Source: Treponema sp. (GTDB taxonomy: Bacteria; Spirochaetota; Spirochaetia; Treponematales; Breznakiellaceae). From it: 7,359 nucleotides of DNA. The DNA lies in the NCBI GenBank assembly GCA_031254385.1, contig JAIRUO010000261.1, positions 1 to 7,359 on the forward strand. Direction: 5' to 3'. Numbering within the stretch: the first letter of the stretch is position 1; each line of letters starts with the position of its first letter. This document shows, piece after piece, positions 5,483-7,359 of the stretch. The notes beneath the pieces are model-generated. The model saw only the letters and a program-made list of their open reading frames with translations, ran no database searches and was not told the origin of the DNA. Made by a program: the position numbers and the translations under genes.

Positions 5483-7359
5483 AATACATCCTGGCTCAAA
5501 TTTTTTACCCCTAGTTCCAAAGCCCGCGCCATAGCTCTGCGGTTTTCTCTGGCTCTGGGCCTTATTGGCATCTTATTGGGCATTTCCATAATTGCGTCCC
5601 TGTTTGGAATGGGGTCTTTCTTCTCAATTATAGGCAGTTTCTTTGTCCTGCCTTACGGCGCCCTGGCCCTTCTGATTCCGGCCTACCTAATTTACGCGGC
5701 CTTTCTTCTGATAGAACCGGGATACAAACCTGATCGCATCTTCATTCTTGCGGCTATGGCAGTCCCGTTTGTTACTGCGGCGCTAGGTCTATTTGCAATC
5801 CGCGATTATAATTCTCTGGCAATAAACTTGGGATTTTTGGCAAGAGCAGGAAGAATAGGCATAGGCTTTCTAACAGTAATTATTACTGCAATGGAAATAT
5901 TGCTCATCATGCTCCTCAGATCCGTCTTCTTCTTTTCTAATGAAGCTACACCGTCTTCCGGTAAGAAAAGCCGAAAGTCCCCCGAACCAAACAAAATCCT
6001 GGGATTACTGCCTGCCCCAAAATACCGAAAACTAAATGACATATATGTAGATTCCGCAGCCAGCGAATCCGGTGACGCAGAATTCTCCGTAGTAGATTCC
6101 GTCTATGTGAAATCTGCGGCCAATTGTTCTGCTGATGATGCTGATCCGCCTCCAATTGATATTGATGAAGTTGATGAACTGGAAGCCTTTGAAGATGAAG
6201 TTCCGGCTGATGAAGTTGATGAACTCGAAGTCCTTGAAACTGAAGCAACGACCAAAGACGATGATGTGGAACGTGCGCTGGCAGAAGCGTCAGCTAACGC
6301 CGCTGTCATGGCTGCGGAAGCTGCCGCAAGGCACAGCCCGGAAAAAGATACATCGCAATCCAAAGCGTCCCGGAGACGCCGCTTGCCCTACAGCATCCCT
6401 GTAGAAGGAATTCTGAACCAGTACCCTGACGGCGAATACTGGATCATTGATGATGAAACCCGGAATGCGGCTGTTACCTTAAAGGACACCCTCAAAGAAT
6501 TCAACATTCAGGCTGAAGTTACGGGCATAAAAAAAGGGCCAGTCATTACCATGTTCGAGATACTCCCCGCACCCGGAGTCAAGCTTTCCCGAATCGTGAA
6601 CCTCCAGGACAACATTGCCCTGCGCTTGGCTGCTTCTTCTGTGCGTATAGTTGCACCCATTCCCGGAAAACACGCGGTTGGTATCGAAGTGCCCAACGCC
6701 AAACGGAACATCGTATCATTCAGGGAAATTATCGAAGGCGAATTAGGGCAGGAAGGAAAGAGGCCGGAGATTCCCATAGTCCTGGGTAAGGACATTACCG
6801 GAGAAGCCCAAACCGTTGACCTTGCTATCATGCCCCATCTCTTAATTGCCGGAGCTACAGGTTCAGGAAAATCGGTATGCGTCAATTCCATGATCCTTTC
6901 TATACTTTACCAGAAGTCCCCTGCGGAATGTAGGTTCATCCTGATAGATCCCAAAATTGTTGAGCTCAAACTCTACAATGACATACCCCATCTTTTGACC
7001 CCGGTAATAACCGAACCCAAACGGGCTTTCCAGGCCCTTCAATACTGTATATGCGAAATGGAACGACGTTACGCCTGCCTTGATTCCATGGGGGTCAGAG
7101 ACATACGAAGTTACAACAAACGCATAAAAGAACGCAACATGGCCGCAGAATTCATGCCCTATATTATAGTGGTAATTGATGAGTTTGCAGACCTAATGGC
7201 CACCACCGGAAAAGAACTTGAATCAACAGTTGCACGGTTAGCCGCCATGAGCCGAGCCATAGGTATCCATCTAGTCCTTGCTACCCAGCGGCCTTCCATC
7301 GACGTTATCACCGGACTCATTAAGGCCAATATCCCCAGCCGCATTGCCTTTATGGTTGC
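5480..7359 (+). CDS. ftsK: DNA translocase FtsK/SpoIIIE, 3' end outside window
   Basis: 626 complete residues are visible and the frame is open at the right edge. ATG 5480-5482 shares its A with the upstream TAA; no Shine-Dalgarno is seen within the usual distance, which suggests translational coupling. Residues about 17-42, 48-78, 84-107 and 118-152 are four hydrophobic segments, the usual FtsK membrane anchor. A linker (155-305) follows, very acidic at 217-262 with DEVDELE twice, then Ala-rich, then basic (SRRRR 297-301). Residues 303-430 are the alpha domain ('YPDGEYWIIDD', 'GPVITMFEILPAPGVKLSRI'). The RecA-like motor has Walker A GATGSGKS (458-465), 'LIDPKIVELKLYNDIPHLL', Walker B IIVVIDEFADL (D567, E568) and 'LATQRPSIDVITGLIKANIP'. 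The remaining motor and the DNA-reading gamma domain lie beyond the window. FtsK pumps DNA through the septum and activates XerCD at dif. Identification is firm. Confidence 0.97.
   Translation, partial: MNTSWLKFFTPSSKARAIALRFSLALGLIGILLGISIIASLFGMGSFFSIIGSFFVLPYGALALLIPAYLIYAAFLLIEPGYKPDRIFILAAMAVPFVTAALGLFAIRDYNSLAINLGFLARAGRIGIGFLTVIITAMEILLIMLLRSVFFFSNEATPSSGKKSRKSPEPNKILGLLPAPKYRKLNDIYVDSAASESGDAEFSVVDSVYVKSAANCSADDADPPPIDIDEVDELEAFEDEVPADEVDELEVLETEATTKDDDVERALAEASANAAVMAAEAAARHSPEKDTSQSKASRRRRLPYSIPVEGILNQYPDGEYWIIDDETRNAAVTLKDTLKEFNIQAEVTGIKKGPVITMFEILPAPGVKLSRIVNLQDNIALRLAASSVRIVAPIPGKHAVGIEVPNAKRNIVSFREIIEGELGQEGKRPEIPIVLGKDITGEAQTVDLAIMPHLLIAGATGSGKSVCVNSMILSILYQKSPAECRFILIDPKIVELKLYNDIPHLLTPVITEPKRAFQALQYCICEMERRYACLDSMGVRDIRSYNKRIKERNMAAEFMPYIIVVIDEFADLMATTGKELESTVARLAAMSRAIGIHLVLATQRPSIDVITGLIKANIPSRIAFMV
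6163..6225 (+). repeat. 18-bp direct repeat in the acidic linker of FtsK
   Basis: TGATGAAGTTGATGAACT occurs exactly at 6163-6180 and 6208-6225, 45 bases (15 codons) apart, producing the duplicated DEVDELE peptides. The spacing preserves frame and fits linker growth by duplication. Confidence 0.75.

Noticed and set aside
6103..6363. Minus-strand Ser/Ala-rich reading frame
   Set aside because: It is the antisense shadow of the Asp/Glu/Ala-rich FtsK linker; runs of Ser arise from the GAT/GAA repeats read backwards.

Overview
The window looks like chromosomal DNA from a spirochaete, most probably a Treponema-like organism of moderate G+C. This is inferred from the gene set and protein styles: an N-terminally anchored TPR protein, a LysM protein with a Pro/Ala/Thr/Gln linker, an Slt70-like lipoprotein, and an FtsK directly behind it. 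No marker gene here proves the taxonomy. Four complete or nearly complete genes and one 3' gene fragment fill almost the whole window, with no RNA genes, insertion sequences or CRISPR arrays visible.

Layout. (1) Positions 1-299 (+) hold the C-terminal end of a DUF4143-type ATP-binding protein that begins outside the window. (2) Positions 300-466 are non-coding and packed with short inverted repeats, ending in a 14-bp perfect hairpin that abuts the stop codon of the next gene and can act as a terminator. (3) Positions 467-1840 (-) encode a membrane-anchored TPR protein whose C-terminal third resembles an Mrr-type restriction-endonuclease fold with a lost Q/E-x-K motif. (4) Positions 1841-1999 form a divergent promoter region. 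(5) Positions 2000-3115 (+) encode an unusual protein: an Hsp70/DnaK peptide-binding beta-domain without the ATPase, one transmembrane helix, a long low-complexity linker and a C-terminal LysM. (6) Positions 3116-3230 hold a GGGGTTA heptamer repeat and an imperfect hairpin. (7) Positions 3231-5480 (+) encode a lipoprotein lytic transglycosylase with an Slt70-like catalytic domain. (8) From 5480 to the right edge runs the DNA translocase FtsK/SpoIIIE, whose ATG overlaps the transglycosylase stop by one base and which is cut off inside the RecA-like motor domain.

How the genes may work together (inference). The three + strand genes form a likely cell-envelope and division group. The LysM protein would bind peptidoglycan on the periplasmic side while presenting a chaperone-like peptide-binding domain to the cytoplasm. 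The transglycosylase would cut glycan strands, and FtsK would move chromosome ends through the closing septum. The divergent TPR protein is also membrane-anchored and probably faces the cytoplasm, so it could be an assembly scaffold. The most interesting objects are the Hsp70-SBD/LysM fusion and the TPR/Mrr-like fusion encoded back to back.
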